Notes: generated by a model not told the origin, from the sequence alone. DNA of 64,000 nucleotides from Prevotella sp. ne3005 (GCF_900110085.1 NZ_FOCK01000002.1:248001-312000), one strand, 5' to 3'. Counted from the first letter of the stretch, positions 7,974-18,035 are shown. Made by a program: numbers and translations.

Positions 7974-10694
7974 TTACTCCTCAACAGCTGCCTGGGCGGC
8001 GGCGAGGCGTGCGATGGGCACACGGAACGGAGAGCAAGATGCGTAGTTCATGCCAATCTTAGCGCAGAACTTCACAGAGCTGGGCTCACCACCATGCTCA
8101 CCACAGATACCGCAACGGAGGTCAGGACGTACCTCACGGCCTTCCTTCACAGCAAACTTGATGAGACGGCCAACACCCTTCTGGTCGAGTACCTGGAACG
8201 GGTCAACCTTCAGGATCTTCTTGTCGAGGTATACAGGCAGGAACGATGCGATATCGTCGCGGCTGTAACCGAAGGTCATCTGAGTCAGGTCGTTGGTACC
8301 GAATGAGAAGTACTGAGCCTCTGTAGCGATGCGGTCAGCGGTCAGGGCAGCACGAGGAATCTCGATCATTGTACCGATCTCGAACTCTACCTCGATGCCA
8401 TACTCCTGGAATACCTCCTTAGCGGCGTACTGGATCACTTCCTTCTGCTGCTTCAGCTCGTAGAGTGTACCAATCAGCGGAACCATGATCTCAGGACGTG
8501 GGTTCTTACCTTCCTTCTTCAGCTCGCAGGCAGCACCCAGGATAGCCTTGGTCTGCATAGCGGTGATCTCAGGGAAGGTGATACCCAGACGGCAACCACG
8601 GTGACCCAGCATTGGGTTGTTCTCTGCGAGAGAGTCAACACGACGCTTGATGTCCTCTACGCTGACGCCCATCTCCTTAGCCATGGTCTCCTGACCAGCC
8701 AGATCGTGGGGAACGAACTCATGGAGAGGAGGATCGAGCAGACGGATGTTCACGGGCAGACCGTCCATAGCCTCGAGGATACCCTTGAAGTCAGCCTTCT
8801 GATAAGGCAGCAGCTTAGCGAGCGCCTTCTCACGTCCGGCAACGCTGTCGGCGAGGATCATCTCACGCATAGCGATGATCTTCTTATCCTCGAAGAACAT
8901 GTGCTCAGTACGGGTCAGACCGATACCCTTGGCACCGAATTCACGAGCCAGCTGAGCGTCGCGTGGTGTGTCGGCATTGGTACGAACCTGCAGCTTGGTG
9001 TACTTGTCGCAGAGGTCCATCAGCTCCTTGAAGTCACCAGAGAGCTCAGCAGCCTTGGTGGGCACCTCGCCAGCGTAAACCTGACCAGTGGTACCATTCA
9101 GAGAGATGTAGTCACCCTCCTTATATACAACGCCGTCGATCTCAACGGTCTTGTCCTTATAGCTAACATTCAGTGAACCTACACCCGATACGCAGCACTT
9201 ACCCATACCACGAGCCACAACGGCAGCGTGAGAGGTCATACCACCACGAGCGGTCAGGATACCCTCGGCAGAAGCCATACCTGCGAGGTCCTCAGGAGAG
9301 GTCTCGATACGTACGAGCACCACCTTGTGACCATCCTTGTGCCAAGCCTCAGCGTCGTCAGCGTGGAATACAATCTGACCACAGGCAGCACCAGGAGATG
9401 CGGGCAGACCCTGAGCGATGACCTTAGCCTGAGAAAGGGCCTTCTTATCGAATACAGGGTGCAGCAGCTCGTCGAGCTTCTGAGGCTCGCAGCGCATGAT
9501 GGCGGTCTTCTCGTCGATCATACCCTCGTGGAGCAGATCGATGGCGATCTTCACCATGGCGGCACCTGTGCGCTTACCGTTACGTGTCTGGAGGAACCAG
9601 AGCTTGCCCTCCTGAACGGTGAACTCCATATCCTGCATATCGTGGTAGTGGTTCTCCAGGTTCTCCTGAATCTGATTCAGCTGTGCATAGGTCTCAGGCA
9701 TGGCCTCCTCCATAGAAGGATACTTGGCTACACGCTCCTCCTCAGAGATACCGGCACGCTCTGCCCAGCGCTGAGAACCGATCTTTGTGATCTGCTGCGG
9801 GGTACGGATACCAGCCACAACGTCCTCACCCTGTGCGTTTACGAGGTACTCACCGTTGAAGAGGTTCTCACCATTAGCGGCATCACGGCTGAAGCATACA
9901 CCAGTAGCAGAGGTGTCACCCATGTTACCGAATACCATGGCCATCACTGATACGGCTGTACCCCACTCGTCGGGGATGCCTTCCATCTTACGATAGAGGA
10001 TAGCGCGCTCGTTCATCCAAGAACGGAACACAGCGCAGATAGCGCCCCACAACTGCTCGATAGGATCGTTGGGGAAGTCCTTACCGGTGCGCTCCTTGAT
10101 GGCAGCCTTGAACAGCTGAACCAGCTTCTTCAGCTCGTCAACATTCAGGTCCTTATCCAGCTTCACGCCACGCTCTGCCTTCACCTTCTCAATGATCTCC
10201 TCGAACGGATCGATGTCAGTCTTGTTGACGGGCTTCATCTCGAGCACCACGTCACCGTACATCTGTACGAAACGACGGTAAGAGTCATATACGAAGTGAG
10301 GATTCTGGGTCTTCTTTACCATACCCTCAGCAACCTCGTCATTCAGACCGAGGTTCAGGATAGTATCCATCATACCAGGCATAGAAGCACGGGCACCAGA
10401 ACGAACAGAGACAAGCAGCGGATTCTCCTTGTCGCCGAACTTAGAGTTCATCAGTACCTCGATGTGCTTCACAGCAGCCATCACATCGTCGTTCAACAGC
10501 TCCATAATCTTCTGCTGACCAACCTGATAGTACTCGTTACAGCAGTCGGTTGTGATTGTGAAACCTGGAGGAACGGGAACACCAAGCAGGTTCATTTCAG
10601 CAAGGTTTGCACCCTTACCGCCAAGTTCCTCACGCATCTTTGCATTACCTTCGGCCTTACCATTACCGAAGAGGTAAACTCTTTTTTGACTCAT
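7974..10694 (-). CDS. ppdK: Pyruvate, phosphate dikinase
   Basis: Interconverts pyruvate + ATP + Pi and PEP + AMP + PPi in the cytoplasm; in anaerobes it can run in the glycolytic direction with PPi. 906 aa, full length. The N-terminal ATP-grasp-like domain starts with the GNGKAEGNAKM and ELGGKGANLAEM motifs. The swivelling phosphohistidine domain carries GGMTSHAAVVARGMG (His489 phosphorylated). The C-terminal TIM barrel has LRCGICGEHGG with the catalytic Cys. PPi-utilising enzymes are common in Prevotella. It is a single-gene unit with its own promoter (10748-10741) and terminator. Confidence 0.98.
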   Translation of the reverse strand: MSQKRVYLFGNGKAEGNAKMREELGGKGANLAEMNLLGVPVPPGFTITTDCCNEYYQVGQQKIMELLNDDVMAAVKHIEVLMNSKFGDKENPLLVSVRSGARASMPGMMDTILNLGLNDEVAEGMVKKTQNPHFVYDSYRRFVQMYGDVVLEMKPVNKTDIDPFEEIIEKVKAERGVKLDKDLNVDELKKLVQLFKAAIKERTGKDFPNDPIEQLWGAICAVFRSWMNERAILYRKMEGIPDEWGTAVSVMAMVFGNMGDTSATGVCFSRDAANGENLFNGEYLVNAQGEDVVAGIRTPQQITKIGSQRWAERAGISEEERVAKYPSMEEAMPETYAQLNQIQENLENHYHDMQDMEFTVQEGKLWFLQTRNGKRTGAAMVKIAIDLLHEGMIDEKTAIMRCEPQKLDELLHPVFDKKALSQAKVIAQGLPASPGAACGQIVFHADDAEAWHKDGHKVVLVRIETSPEDLAGMASAEGILTARGGMTSHAAVVARGMGKCCVSGVGSLNVSYKDKTVEIDGVVYKEGDYISLNGTTGQVYAGEVPTKAAELSGDFKELMDLCDKYTKLQVRTNADTPRDAQLAREFGAKGIGLTRTEHMFFEDKKIIAMREMILADSVAGREKALAKLLPYQKADFKGILEAMDGLPVNIRLLDPPLHEFVPHDLAGQETMAKEMGVSVEDIKRRVDSLAENNPMLGHRGCRLGITFPEITAMQTKAILGAACELKKEGKNPRPEIMVPLIGTLYELKQQKEVIQYAAKEVFQEYGIEVEFEIGTMIEIPRAALTADRIATEAQYFSFGTNDLTQMTFGYSRDDIASFLPVYLDKKILKVDPFQVLDQKGVGRLIKFAVKEGREVRPDLRCGICGEHGGEPSSVKFCAKIGMNYASCSPFRVPIARLAAAQAAVEE

Positions 10695-10740
10695 ACTTTA
10701 AATTATTTGTTGATGATAAATTGTTTTTATTTTAATTCTG

Positions 10741-10748
10741 CAAAGATA
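10741..10748 (-). promoter_or_regulatory. Promoter of ppdK (-7 box)
   Basis: Minus-strand TATCTTTG, about 45 bp upstream of the ppdK ATG. Confidence 0.65.
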
Positions 10749-10865
10749 CTATGAAATCTTTAAATTACCAAGAAATTGAAGGGAAATTTGCAATGTAGAC
10801 CTTACATTTTCACTTTTTTGGCACATTTCTTTGCTTTTGAACAAGGAAACTACACGGAAAATTCG

Positions 10866-10873
10866 TACCTTTG
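10866..10873 (+). promoter_or_regulatory. Promoter of rlmD (-7 box)
   Basis: TACCTTTG on the plus strand, 20 bp before the rlmD ATG. It supports the start at 10894 rather than the in-frame ATG at 10831 upstream of the box. Confidence 0.65.
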
Positions 10874-10893
10874 TCGCGAAAACAGGAAAAGAT

Positions 10894-12327
10894 ATGGCAA
10901 GAAACAAGAAACCCCTACCGCTCCTTGAGGGCGTAACGATAGAGGCTGTGGCTGCAGAGGGCAAGTGTCTGTTCCACTGGGAAGAGCTGGTGGTATTTGT
11001 ACCTTTCTGCGTGCCTGGCGATGTGTGTGACGTACAAATCCGACGTAAAAAACACTCCTTTGCCGAGGGAGAGGTGGTGCGCTTTATAAAATATAGTAAT
11101 GTACGCGCGACCCCTTTCTGTCAGCACTTTGGTGTATGTGGCGGTTGCAAGTGGCAGAACCTGCCCTATGAGGAACAATTGAAGTTCAAACAGAAACAGG
11201 TTCACGACCAGCTGACGCGTATCGGAAAGATTGAGTTGCCGGAATTCCGTCCCATCCTCGGAAGCGTGAAGACACAGGAGTATCGCAACAAACTGGACTT
11301 CGGTTGTGCCAATAAGCGATATCTGACAAAAGAGGAAATCCAGACCCTGCCCAACGATGAGAGTCAGAGTCTGAAGGATGTGCCAGCCATCGGCTTCCAT
11401 ATTACGGGCGCCTTTGATAAGATCCTTCCCATTAAGAAGTGTTGGCTGATGGACGACTTGCACAACCAGATTCGTAACGAAGTATACGATTATGCCACGG
11501 AACACGGCCTGTCGTTCTTTGACCTTCGTGCCCAGAAAGGACTATTGCGCGATGTGATTATCCGTAACTCGGCTACGGGCGAGTGGCTTGTTATTTTCCA
11601 GTTCCACTACGATGAGACTGGCGACGAAAAGGAGGCTCTTTCTTTAATGCAACATATTGCGGATAAATTTCAGAGTATCAGTTCATTAATGTATCTCGAC
11701 AATCAGAAATGTAACGATACGATTGGCGACCAAGAGATACTGGTATTCAAAGGCAAAGACCATATTTTCGAGACAATGGAAGACCTGAAATTCAAGGTCG
11801 GTCCGAAGAGTTTCTATCAGACGAATACCGAACAGGCCTATCATCTTTATAGTGTAGCAAGGGAGTTTGCAGGACTCACGGGCAACGAAATGGTGTACGA
11901 CCTTTATACCGGTACTGGCACCATTGCCAATTTTGTGGCGCGCCAGGCCCGTCAGGTGATTGGCATCGAATATGTGCCTGAGGCCATTGAGGACGCCAAG
12001 GTAAATTCCGAAATCAACGGCATCAGCAACACCCTTTTCTATGCTGGTGACATGAAGGACATCCTCACCGATGATTTTATTGCCGAGCATGGTCGTCCGG
12101 ACGTCATCATCACCGATCCGCCAAGAGCCGGCATGCATCCGGATGTGGTGAAAACCATTCTGAACGCTGCACCCCAACGCATCGTGTATGTAAGCTGTAA
12201 TCCCGCCACACAGGCACGTGATCTTCAGGACCTTGACACACAGTATAAAGTGGTGGCAGTTCAGCCCGTAGACATGTTCCCACATACACCTCATGTGGAG
12301 AATGTGGTATTACTGGAACGGCGTTAA
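10894..12327 (+). CDS. rlmD: 23S rRNA (uracil-C5)-methyltransferase, RlmD/RumA family
   Basis: SAM-dependent methyltransferase making 5-methyluridine in 23S rRNA. 477 aa from the Met of MARNKKPLPLLEGV. Domain order: N-terminal TRAM-like OB fold, then an Fe-S cysteine cluster (CQHFGVCGGCKWQ), an RNA-binding central part, and the C-terminal Rossmann domain with DLYTGTGTIANF, DPPRAGMHPDVV and the nucleophile-containing YVSCNPATQARDL. Divergent from ppdK. The exact target uridine (1939 or 747) cannot be read from the sequence. Confidence 0.92.
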   Translation: MARNKKPLPLLEGVTIEAVAAEGKCLFHWEELVVFVPFCVPGDVCDVQIRRKKHSFAEGEVVRFIKYSNVRATPFCQHFGVCGGCKWQNLPYEEQLKFKQKQVHDQLTRIGKIELPEFRPILGSVKTQEYRNKLDFGCANKRYLTKEEIQTLPNDESQSLKDVPAIGFHITGAFDKILPIKKCWLMDDLHNQIRNEVYDYATEHGLSFFDLRAQKGLLRDVIIRNSATGEWLVIFQFHYDETGDEKEALSLMQHIADKFQSISSLMYLDNQKCNDTIGDQEILVFKGKDHIFETMEDLKFKVGPKSFYQTNTEQAYHLYSVAREFAGLTGNEMVYDLYTGTGTIANFVARQARQVIGIEYVPEAIEDAKVNSEINGISNTLFYAGDMKDILTDDFIAEHGRPDVIITDPPRAGMHPDVVKTILNAAPQRIVYVSCNPATQARDLQDLDTQYKVVAVQPVDMFPHTPHVENVVLLERR

Positions 12328-12360
12328 AACAAAGATAAACATAAAATAATGGGGACAAAA

Positions 12361-12392
12361 TTTGGAAAAATCGTTTTTTTTTCATATCTTTG
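12361..12392 (+). promoter_or_regulatory. Promoter of the porin gene
   Basis: Near-perfect Bacteroidota promoter: TTTG at 12361-12364, 20-bp spacer, TATCTTTG at 12385-12392, 28 bp before the ATG. Confidence 0.85.
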
Positions 12393-12420
12393 TCCCCATA
12401 CAAACTAAAACAGAAATATT

Positions 12421-13593
12421 ATGTTGAAGAAATCATTATCATTACTCGCAGTGCTGATGTTCGGATTCATCGGTACAGCCATGGCTGAAGAGCCAGAAGT
12501 TCTGACCACCGAAATACAGGAGGTTCAGGAAGTACAGGGCACCCAACAGGACAAGAAGGCCATCATTGAACTTCCCGCCTGGGTGAAAAACATTAAGTTC
12601 AGCGGATATGGTATTCTGCAATACCAGGGACAGGATCCTGAGGGCAACCACTCCAACTCGTTCAACCTGCGTCTGGCCCGTTTCATTCTCGATGGTAAGA
12701 TTGGCGACTTCGACTGGCGTGCCCAGATTCAGGGCACCAATGCCACTGGTCCTGGACAGCCTACCGTACAGCTCGTCGACCTCTATGCCGAGTGGCGCAA
12801 ATACCCCGAGTTCAAGATTCGTGCTGGTCAGTTCAAACGTGCCTTCACCTTTGAGAACCCCACCAACCCCATCACTCAAGGTTGGCGCGGCTATGCCGAT
12901 GTCATCAACAAGCTCTCTGCCTTTGGCGACCGTACAGGTGAGAAGTCTTCAGGTGGTCGTGATATCGGTATTCAGATCTCGGGCGATCTCTTCCCCAATG
13001 CCAATGGACGCAAGCTGTTCCACTATCAGGTTGGTGTTTACAACGGTGAAGGTGTGAACCAGAAGGATATGGATAACCGCAAGGATATCATCGGTGGCGT
13101 CTGGGTGATGCCCATCAAGGGCTTACGCATCGGTGCCTTCGGATGGACTGGTAGCCGCGGTGGCATGTTAGACCCTGTTACAGGCGAGAAGATCAGCATT
13201 GAGAAGAACCGTTACTGTCTTTCTGCCGAATACGACCTGAACGAATACACCTTCCGTGCAGAGTATATCCACAGCCAAGGTTGGGGTGCAGCCTCTCCTG
13301 GCAACAACGTACGTGAGATTGACTATTCCAAGGGCGACAAGGCTGATGGTTGGTATGTGTTTGGTATCGTACCCCTCATCAAGGGCAAGCTCCACGCTAA
13401 GGCTCGTTACGAGACCTATCGCAACATGAAGGAATGGGGCTCATCAGTCAATCAGGTGGAGGTTGGTCTCAACTACTTCTTCACCAAGAATCTCGAGCTG
13501 CATGCAGAGTACTCTCGTGTAAATGATCGTAACCTCGCAGACGACAAGCACAACTACAACCTGGTTGATGTCGAGCTGGCCTTCCGCTTCTAA
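12421..13593 (+). CDS. Porin, OprO/OprP (phosphate-selective) family
   Basis: Outer membrane diffusion channel of 390 aa with a 22-aa signal peptide ending GTAMA. After a short acidic linker comes a barrel beginning KFSGYGILQYQGQ, with family patterns FNLRLARFILDGKIG, VQLVDLYAEW and RAGQFKRAFTFENPTNP. It ends VDVELAFRF with the terminal Phe expected of an outer membrane barrel. Monocistronic with a strong promoter, suggesting an abundant porin. It overlaps the convergent flippase gene by 4 bp, with no hairpin between. Selectivity for phosphate is a family name, not shown here. Confidence 0.87.
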   Translation: MLKKSLSLLAVLMFGFIGTAMAEEPEVLTTEIQEVQEVQGTQQDKKAIIELPAWVKNIKFSGYGILQYQGQDPEGNHSNSFNLRLARFILDGKIGDFDWRAQIQGTNATGPGQPTVQLVDLYAEWRKYPEFKIRAGQFKRAFTFENPTNPITQGWRGYADVINKLSAFGDRTGEKSSGGRDIGIQISGDLFPNANGRKLFHYQVGVYNGEGVNQKDMDNRKDIIGGVWVMPIKGLRIGAFGWTGSRGGMLDPVTGEKISIEKNRYCLSAEYDLNEYTFRAEYIHSQGWGAASPGNNVREIDYSKGDKADGWYVFGIVPLIKGKLHAKARYETYRNMKEWGSSVNQVEVGLNYFFTKNLELHAEYSRVNDRNLADDKHNYNLVDVELAFRF

Positions 13594-15026
13594 TGTCGTA
13601 GCGCTTTCAGCGATAGCAAGCCACTGAGCGTCACTATCAAGGTTCCAACAGCCCAATACGGATATCCATCAGCCACAAGCGTCAGGATATAGGCCAACAG
13701 CCCCAGTGCCCCTTGCACGATCGCATAACCATATACGGTTGCCGAACTCCGGTAACCGTATTTTTTATACGCATAGGCATTCACCAGAAGAAACTCAAAG
13801 ACATGGGCCAACGTAATGGCGACACCCGTACCGAAGAGCCCCCAGTAACGATAGCCAAAGAAAATCAGAATGACGAAGGCCACAAAATAGGAGGTCTCAA
13901 GGAAGAGGTAAGAGAGTGAATAACCCCTCGCCAGAGTGATATAGGCAACAGGGAGCGTGAGCACTTTCATATACATGGCCAGGGCAGCCACCTGAGCCAT
14001 ACCGACAACAGGCAGGAATTCCTGACTGAACAGCAAGGGCACCACGACAGGCAATGCAATGATCAGGGCGGCCAGCATCGGTGACACCAAGAGGAGTGAC
14101 ACCTCCATCTGACGGTTGACGGTCTCATTGGTGGCCCGGATGTCATGCTGGACGGCAGAGAGCCGTGGATAGTAGTCGGTCTCCATAGCCGAGAACACCA
14201 TCCCGGCATAGGTGATGGTCAGCATATAACCCGCATTATAAAGTCCCAACACGTCGAGGTCGCCCACCACATTGAGATACGAACGGATAAGCATCTCCGA
14301 GGCTGTTCCTATCACGGCTGCCAAGGTATAGGCAACACCCAGACGTACCATCTCCATCCCCTCACCCAGTATACCGTAGGTGCCACCAAACTGTAACGGG
14401 AACAAACGTAAAGAGAACCACAAGGTGGCACACATCGTTACAAAGGCCATCAGCACGATGACAGGCACTATACCTGCCTGCCAGAAGAAATAATAGATAG
14501 GGATCGATATCACCAGCGAAGCCAAGGCTGCCACTATCTGCACCAATGCCAAAGCCCCCAGTTTACGCTGACCTTTAAGTATGGCTGTTTCTCCACCCGT
14601 AATCGCGATCATACCAATGGCAGGAGCCAGCAAAACAAAGTGCAGCGTATGGTCGCCCCATGAGAAGGTCGCACTACTCAGAAACGGTCCCAGCACAACA
14701 CATACAAGCATGCCCACCAGTGCCGTCAGCAGACACCAACCACGCACCACCTTCACATAGTGAGCCACCTTCTCGGTATTCTCCGCATCGTAATATTCCG
14801 AAATATGTCGAACCGCACTGAAAGAGATTCCCAGATGGGTGGCCTGCGATATAAGCTGAACGGTGGTATTAAAGAGCGACACGAGTCCCATACCTCCAGG
14901 ACCCAACAACAAGGCCACGAACTTATTACGTACAAGACCTATCACCACATTCAAGCCCTGCACCCCGCCAAAAAGCCCCGTAAATTTCAGAACGTGGCTA
15001 TATAGTTCGTCGTTCTCTTTCGCCAT
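13590..15026 (-). CDS. Polysaccharide flippase (Wzx-like, MOP superfamily)
   Basis: Inner-membrane protein of 478 aa with about 12-14 hydrophobic segments and no soluble domain, matching lipid-linked O-antigen/capsule repeat-unit flippases. The N-terminal KFTGLFGGVQGLNVVIGLVRNKFVA and GPGGMGLVSLFNTTV are typical of Bacteroidota members of this family. It diverges from a glycosyltransferase operon, which supports a role in exporting the glycan those enzymes build. The promoter is at 15052-15045. A peptidoglycan-precursor (MurJ) role is less likely given length and context. Confidence 0.82.
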   Translation of the reverse strand: MAKENDELYSHVLKFTGLFGGVQGLNVVIGLVRNKFVALLLGPGGMGLVSLFNTTVQLISQATHLGISFSAVRHISEYYDAENTEKVAHYVKVVRGWCLLTALVGMLVCVVLGPFLSSATFSWGDHTLHFVLLAPAIGMIAITGGETAILKGQRKLGALALVQIVAALASLVISIPIYYFFWQAGIVPVIVLMAFVTMCATLWFSLRLFPLQFGGTYGILGEGMEMVRLGVAYTLAAVIGTASEMLIRSYLNVVGDLDVLGLYNAGYMLTITYAGMVFSAMETDYYPRLSAVQHDIRATNETVNRQMEVSLLLVSPMLAALIIALPVVVPLLFSQEFLPVVGMAQVAALAMYMKVLTLPVAYITLARGYSLSYLFLETSYFVAFVILIFFGYRYWGLFGTGVAITLAHVFEFLLVNAYAYKKYGYRSSATVYGYAIVQGALGLLAYILTLVADGYPYWAVGTLIVTLSGLLSLKALRH

Positions 15027-15044
15027 TATCTATAAAAACAAACG

Positions 15045-15052
15045 CAAAAGTA
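15045..15052 (-). promoter_or_regulatory. Promoter of flippase gene (-7 box)
   Basis: Minus-strand TACTTTTG about 18 bp upstream of the flippase ATG. Confidence 0.55.
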
Positions 15053-15085
15053 AACAAAAAATTACGTTTATCCAAATAAAATTGG

Positions 15086-15093
15086 TATTTTTG
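15086..15093 (+). promoter_or_regulatory. Promoter of glycosyltransferase operon (-7 box)
   Basis: TATTTTTG ends only 4 bp before the ATG at 15098, so the mRNA is probably leaderless. Confidence 0.6.
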
Positions 15094-15097
15094 CAGC

Positions 15098-16015
15098 ATG
15101 AAACTGAGTATCATCATTCCAGTATATCGCGTAGAAGCCACGCTCGACAGATGCGTTGAGAGTGTGCTTAATCAGAATCTTGAAGATTTTGAGGTGATAC
15201 TCGTTGACGACGGATCGCCTGACAAATGTCCACAGATGTGCGACGACTGGGCAAAGAAAGATGCTCACATCCACGTTGTCCACAAAAACAATGGCGGATT
15301 AGGCGATGCACGCAATGCAGGGGTGAGTGCAGCTACAGGAGACTACATCACCTTTGCAGATAGCGACGACTATATTCAACCTGACACTTACCTGCCACTG
15401 ATACAATTGTTAAATAGCAACACAGACTACGACTTCGTAGAATATCCTGTTGCAGTACATTTCGGTGGCAAACATCAAAGCATGCTCACTTTCAAGGATC
15501 AGGTATTCAGCAACATCAACGACTACTGGACGTCCCTACATTCACATAGGCACTGTTACGTATGGAATAAGATATTCAAGCGCCACCTGTTTGATGGTAT
15601 TCAATTCCCCATCGGACATGTGTTCGACGATGCCAACACATTTCCCCGCGTACTCAAACGGTGCAAGACGGTTGCCACCTCAAGCTGCGGACTCTATTAT
15701 TACTGCGACAATCCAAAAAGTCTGAGTGCGAATGCCGATGGCCGTCAACTGCAACTGCTGCTTGCGTCACACCTCAATCATGGACTTCCTATCGACGATG
15801 TCTGCTATATGGACCTTGTAAACATCCAGATGGATATCTACGAACTGTCTGCGAGCCCTATCATGCTCAGAAACCGCAGGGTTAGTGTTGGCATGCTAAA
15901 AGGGAGACAAAAGCTAAAGGGGATAGCATTAAATATACTTGGTCTCAAAAATTTGTGTATCACAAATAAAATCCTTCACAAGATATGGAGAAACCACTCA
16001 TCAGTTTCATTCTGA
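15098..16015 (+). CDS. Glycosyltransferase family 2 (first of three in operon)
   Basis: Transfers a sugar from a nucleotide sugar to a lipid-linked or protein-linked acceptor at the inner membrane. 305 aa. The N-terminal GT-A fold shows SIIIPVYRVE, ILVDDGSPD (Asp37/Asp38), NNGGLGDARNAGV and the metal-binding DSDD (88-91). The C-terminal third lacks obvious transmembrane helices. It overlaps the next gene by 31 bp. The sugar and acceptor cannot be deduced. Confidence 0.88.
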   Translation: MKLSIIIPVYRVEATLDRCVESVLNQNLEDFEVILVDDGSPDKCPQMCDDWAKKDAHIHVVHKNNGGLGDARNAGVSAATGDYITFADSDDYIQPDTYLPLIQLLNSNTDYDFVEYPVAVHFGGKHQSMLTFKDQVFSNINDYWTSLHSHRHCYVWNKIFKRHLFDGIQFPIGHVFDDANTFPRVLKRCKTVATSSCGLYYYCDNPKSLSANADGRQLQLLLASHLNHGLPIDDVCYMDLVNIQMDIYELSASPIMLRNRRVSVGMLKGRQKLKGIALNILGLKNLCITNKILHKIWRNHSSVSF

Positions 16016-16944
16016 CCTACTATAACCTGCCAGTCAATATGCTCTGCCAATGTATCGACAGCGTGATGGCACTCTCGCTCACACCTGAAGAGCGTGAGAT
16101 TATTGTGGTTGATGACGGCTCGAAAGACAGTCCCGTTAACAGTCTGATGAAATATGGCGATGACATCACCTATATCCGCCAGCGTAACCAGGGATTGAGC
16201 GAGGCTCGCAATACAGGCATTCAGATGGCTGCAGGCCAGTATCTTCAGTTTGTCGACGGTGACGATCTGCTGAACAAGGATGCCTACGAACACTGTTTGC
16301 AGATAGCAAAGACACAGAACCCCGAGATGGTGGTATTCGACTTCAGCAGTACACCCACAACCGCCCTCGACTATAAAGACCAACCCTCCCAAAGCGGTAG
16401 CCACTACATGCGCCACAACAATATTCATGGTATGGCATGCGGTTATCTGTTCAAGCGCTCTGTGCTGGGCGACATGCGCTTCACACCTGGCATATATCAT
16501 GAGGACGAAGAGTTTACCCCCATGCTGCTGTTGAGGGCTGAGAACATTATCGTTACCAGCGCACAGGCCTATTGCTATCAGGAACGCCCAGATTCCATCA
16601 CCAATCTCAGCAACACCAACAACCAGCAGAAACGGCTCAACGATCTTAAGATGATCCTTCATAGACTCCACATCACTGCCGACCGCATGCCCATCGACGA
16701 CAAGACAGCCCTGCAACGACGTGTGGCACAACTGACGATGGACTTCATCTACCAGGTGATCCTCCAGACGCACTCACGTCGGCAATTGGAAAACGAGATC
16801 CAAGACCTCACCCTCCTGAGCCTGTTCCCCCTACCCAACCAGTCGTACACCACCAAATACACATGGTTCCGCCACCTTTCGGCAACATCCGTTGGCCGTA
16901 TCCTGCTGATGCGCATCATCCCCCTAACCCATAAAGAACGATGA
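15985..16944 (+). CDS. Glycosyltransferase family 2 (second of three)
   Basis: 319-aa GT-A enzyme with SFILTYYNLP, IIVVDDGSKDS, NQGLSEARNTGI and the DxD-type FVDGDDLL. Its start lies 31 bp inside the upstream glycosyltransferase gene and its end overlaps the next gene by ATGA. All three are therefore translated as one coupled operon. Probably acts in the same surface-glycan pathway as the flippase on the other strand. Confidence 0.87.
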   Translation: MEKPLISFILTYYNLPVNMLCQCIDSVMALSLTPEEREIIVVDDGSKDSPVNSLMKYGDDITYIRQRNQGLSEARNTGIQMAAGQYLQFVDGDDLLNKDAYEHCLQIAKTQNPEMVVFDFSSTPTTALDYKDQPSQSGSHYMRHNNIHGMACGYLFKRSVLGDMRFTPGIYHEDEEFTPMLLLRAENIIVTSAQAYCYQERPDSITNLSNTNNQQKRLNDLKMILHRLHITADRMPIDDKTALQRRVAQLTMDFIYQVILQTHSRRQLENEIQDLTLLSLFPLPNQSYTTKYTWFRHLSATSVGRILLMRIIPLTHKER

Positions 16945-18035
16945 AGATACTACTGGTTGGTGAATATAGTAATGTACACGCCACTCTGGCTTTAGGACTA
17001 AAAGAGCTGGGCCATCAGGTCACGGTTATATCCAATGGCGACTTCTTTAAGGACTACCCTCGTGATATCGATGTGACGCGCCGTCCTGGCAAACTCGGCG
17101 GCATACGGCTGATAGCACGACTATATACCCTATTGCCCAAGTTACGAGGCTACGATATCGTACAGCTCATCAACCCCATGTTCTTCGAACTGAAGGCCGA
17201 ACGGCTCTTTTGGTTCTACCGCTACCTACGCAAGCACAACAAACGGGTGTTCCTTGGGGCCTTCGGCATGGATTGGTACTGGGTTCATACATGCACCTTC
17301 GACAAGCCCCTGCGCTATAGCGACTTCAACATTGGCAACACCCTTCGTACTGATGCCGAAGCCGTCAATTATCAGCGCGACTGGTTGGGGACCGCCAAAG
17401 AACGGCTGAACAAACTCATCGCAGAGGATTGTGACGGCATCATAGCCGGCCTCTACGAATATTGGGCATGCTATCATCCCGTGTTTGCCGATAAAACCCG
17501 CTTCATTCCCTTTCCCATCAAAATGCCAGAAAGCTATCATACCGACAGGGCTCAGCCATCAAAAGTGGTCATTTTTATCGGCATCAATCGCCAACGCTCT
17601 GCCTACAAGGGAACCGACATCATGTTGCGTGCAGCTCAAGATGTTCTGCTTAAGCATCCCGACAAGATGCAGTTGGTAAAGGTAGAATCGGCTCCATTTG
17701 CCCAATACCAGAAACTGATGGAAGGCAGCGATGCCATTCTCGACCAGCTCTACGCCTACACCCCGTCCATGAACCCCCTGCTCGCCATGTCGAAAGGCAT
17801 CATCTGTATTGGCGGTGGCGAACCTGAGAACTACGAGATCATCAACGAAACAGAGCTTCGCCCCATCATCAACGTCGAGCCTACCTACGACAGTGTCTAT
17901 CACGAGTTGGAACAACTGGTATGTCATCCCGAACGCATCCCAGACCTAAAACGCCAAAGTGTGGAATACGTAAGAAAGCATCACGACTATCTGAAAGTAG
18001 CCCGTCAATATCTCGACGCTTGGCACAAAAAATAA
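16941..18035 (+). CDS. Glycosyltransferase, GT-B fold (family 1/4-like)
   Basis: 364 aa. The N-terminus MKILLVGEYSNVHATLALGLKE with a following VTVISNGD strand is typical of GT-B enzymes with a flexible acceptor domain. The C-terminal half has KVVIFIGINRQRSAYKGTDI and a KGIICIGGGEPENYE region where GT4 enzymes bind the donor nucleotide (an E-x7-E-like pattern is only partly kept). Last gene of the operon, coupled to the preceding gene by ATGA. Confidence 0.8.
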   Translation: MKILLVGEYSNVHATLALGLKELGHQVTVISNGDFFKDYPRDIDVTRRPGKLGGIRLIARLYTLLPKLRGYDIVQLINPMFFELKAERLFWFYRYLRKHNKRVFLGAFGMDWYWVHTCTFDKPLRYSDFNIGNTLRTDAEAVNYQRDWLGTAKERLNKLIAEDCDGIIAGLYEYWACYHPVFADKTRFIPFPIKMPESYHTDRAQPSKVVIFIGINRQRSAYKGTDIMLRAAQDVLLKHPDKMQLVKVESAPFAQYQKLMEGSDAILDQLYAYTPSMNPLLAMSKGIICIGGGEPENYEIINETELRPIINVEPTYDSVYHELEQLVCHPERIPDLKRQSVEYVRKHHDYLKVARQYLDAWHKK

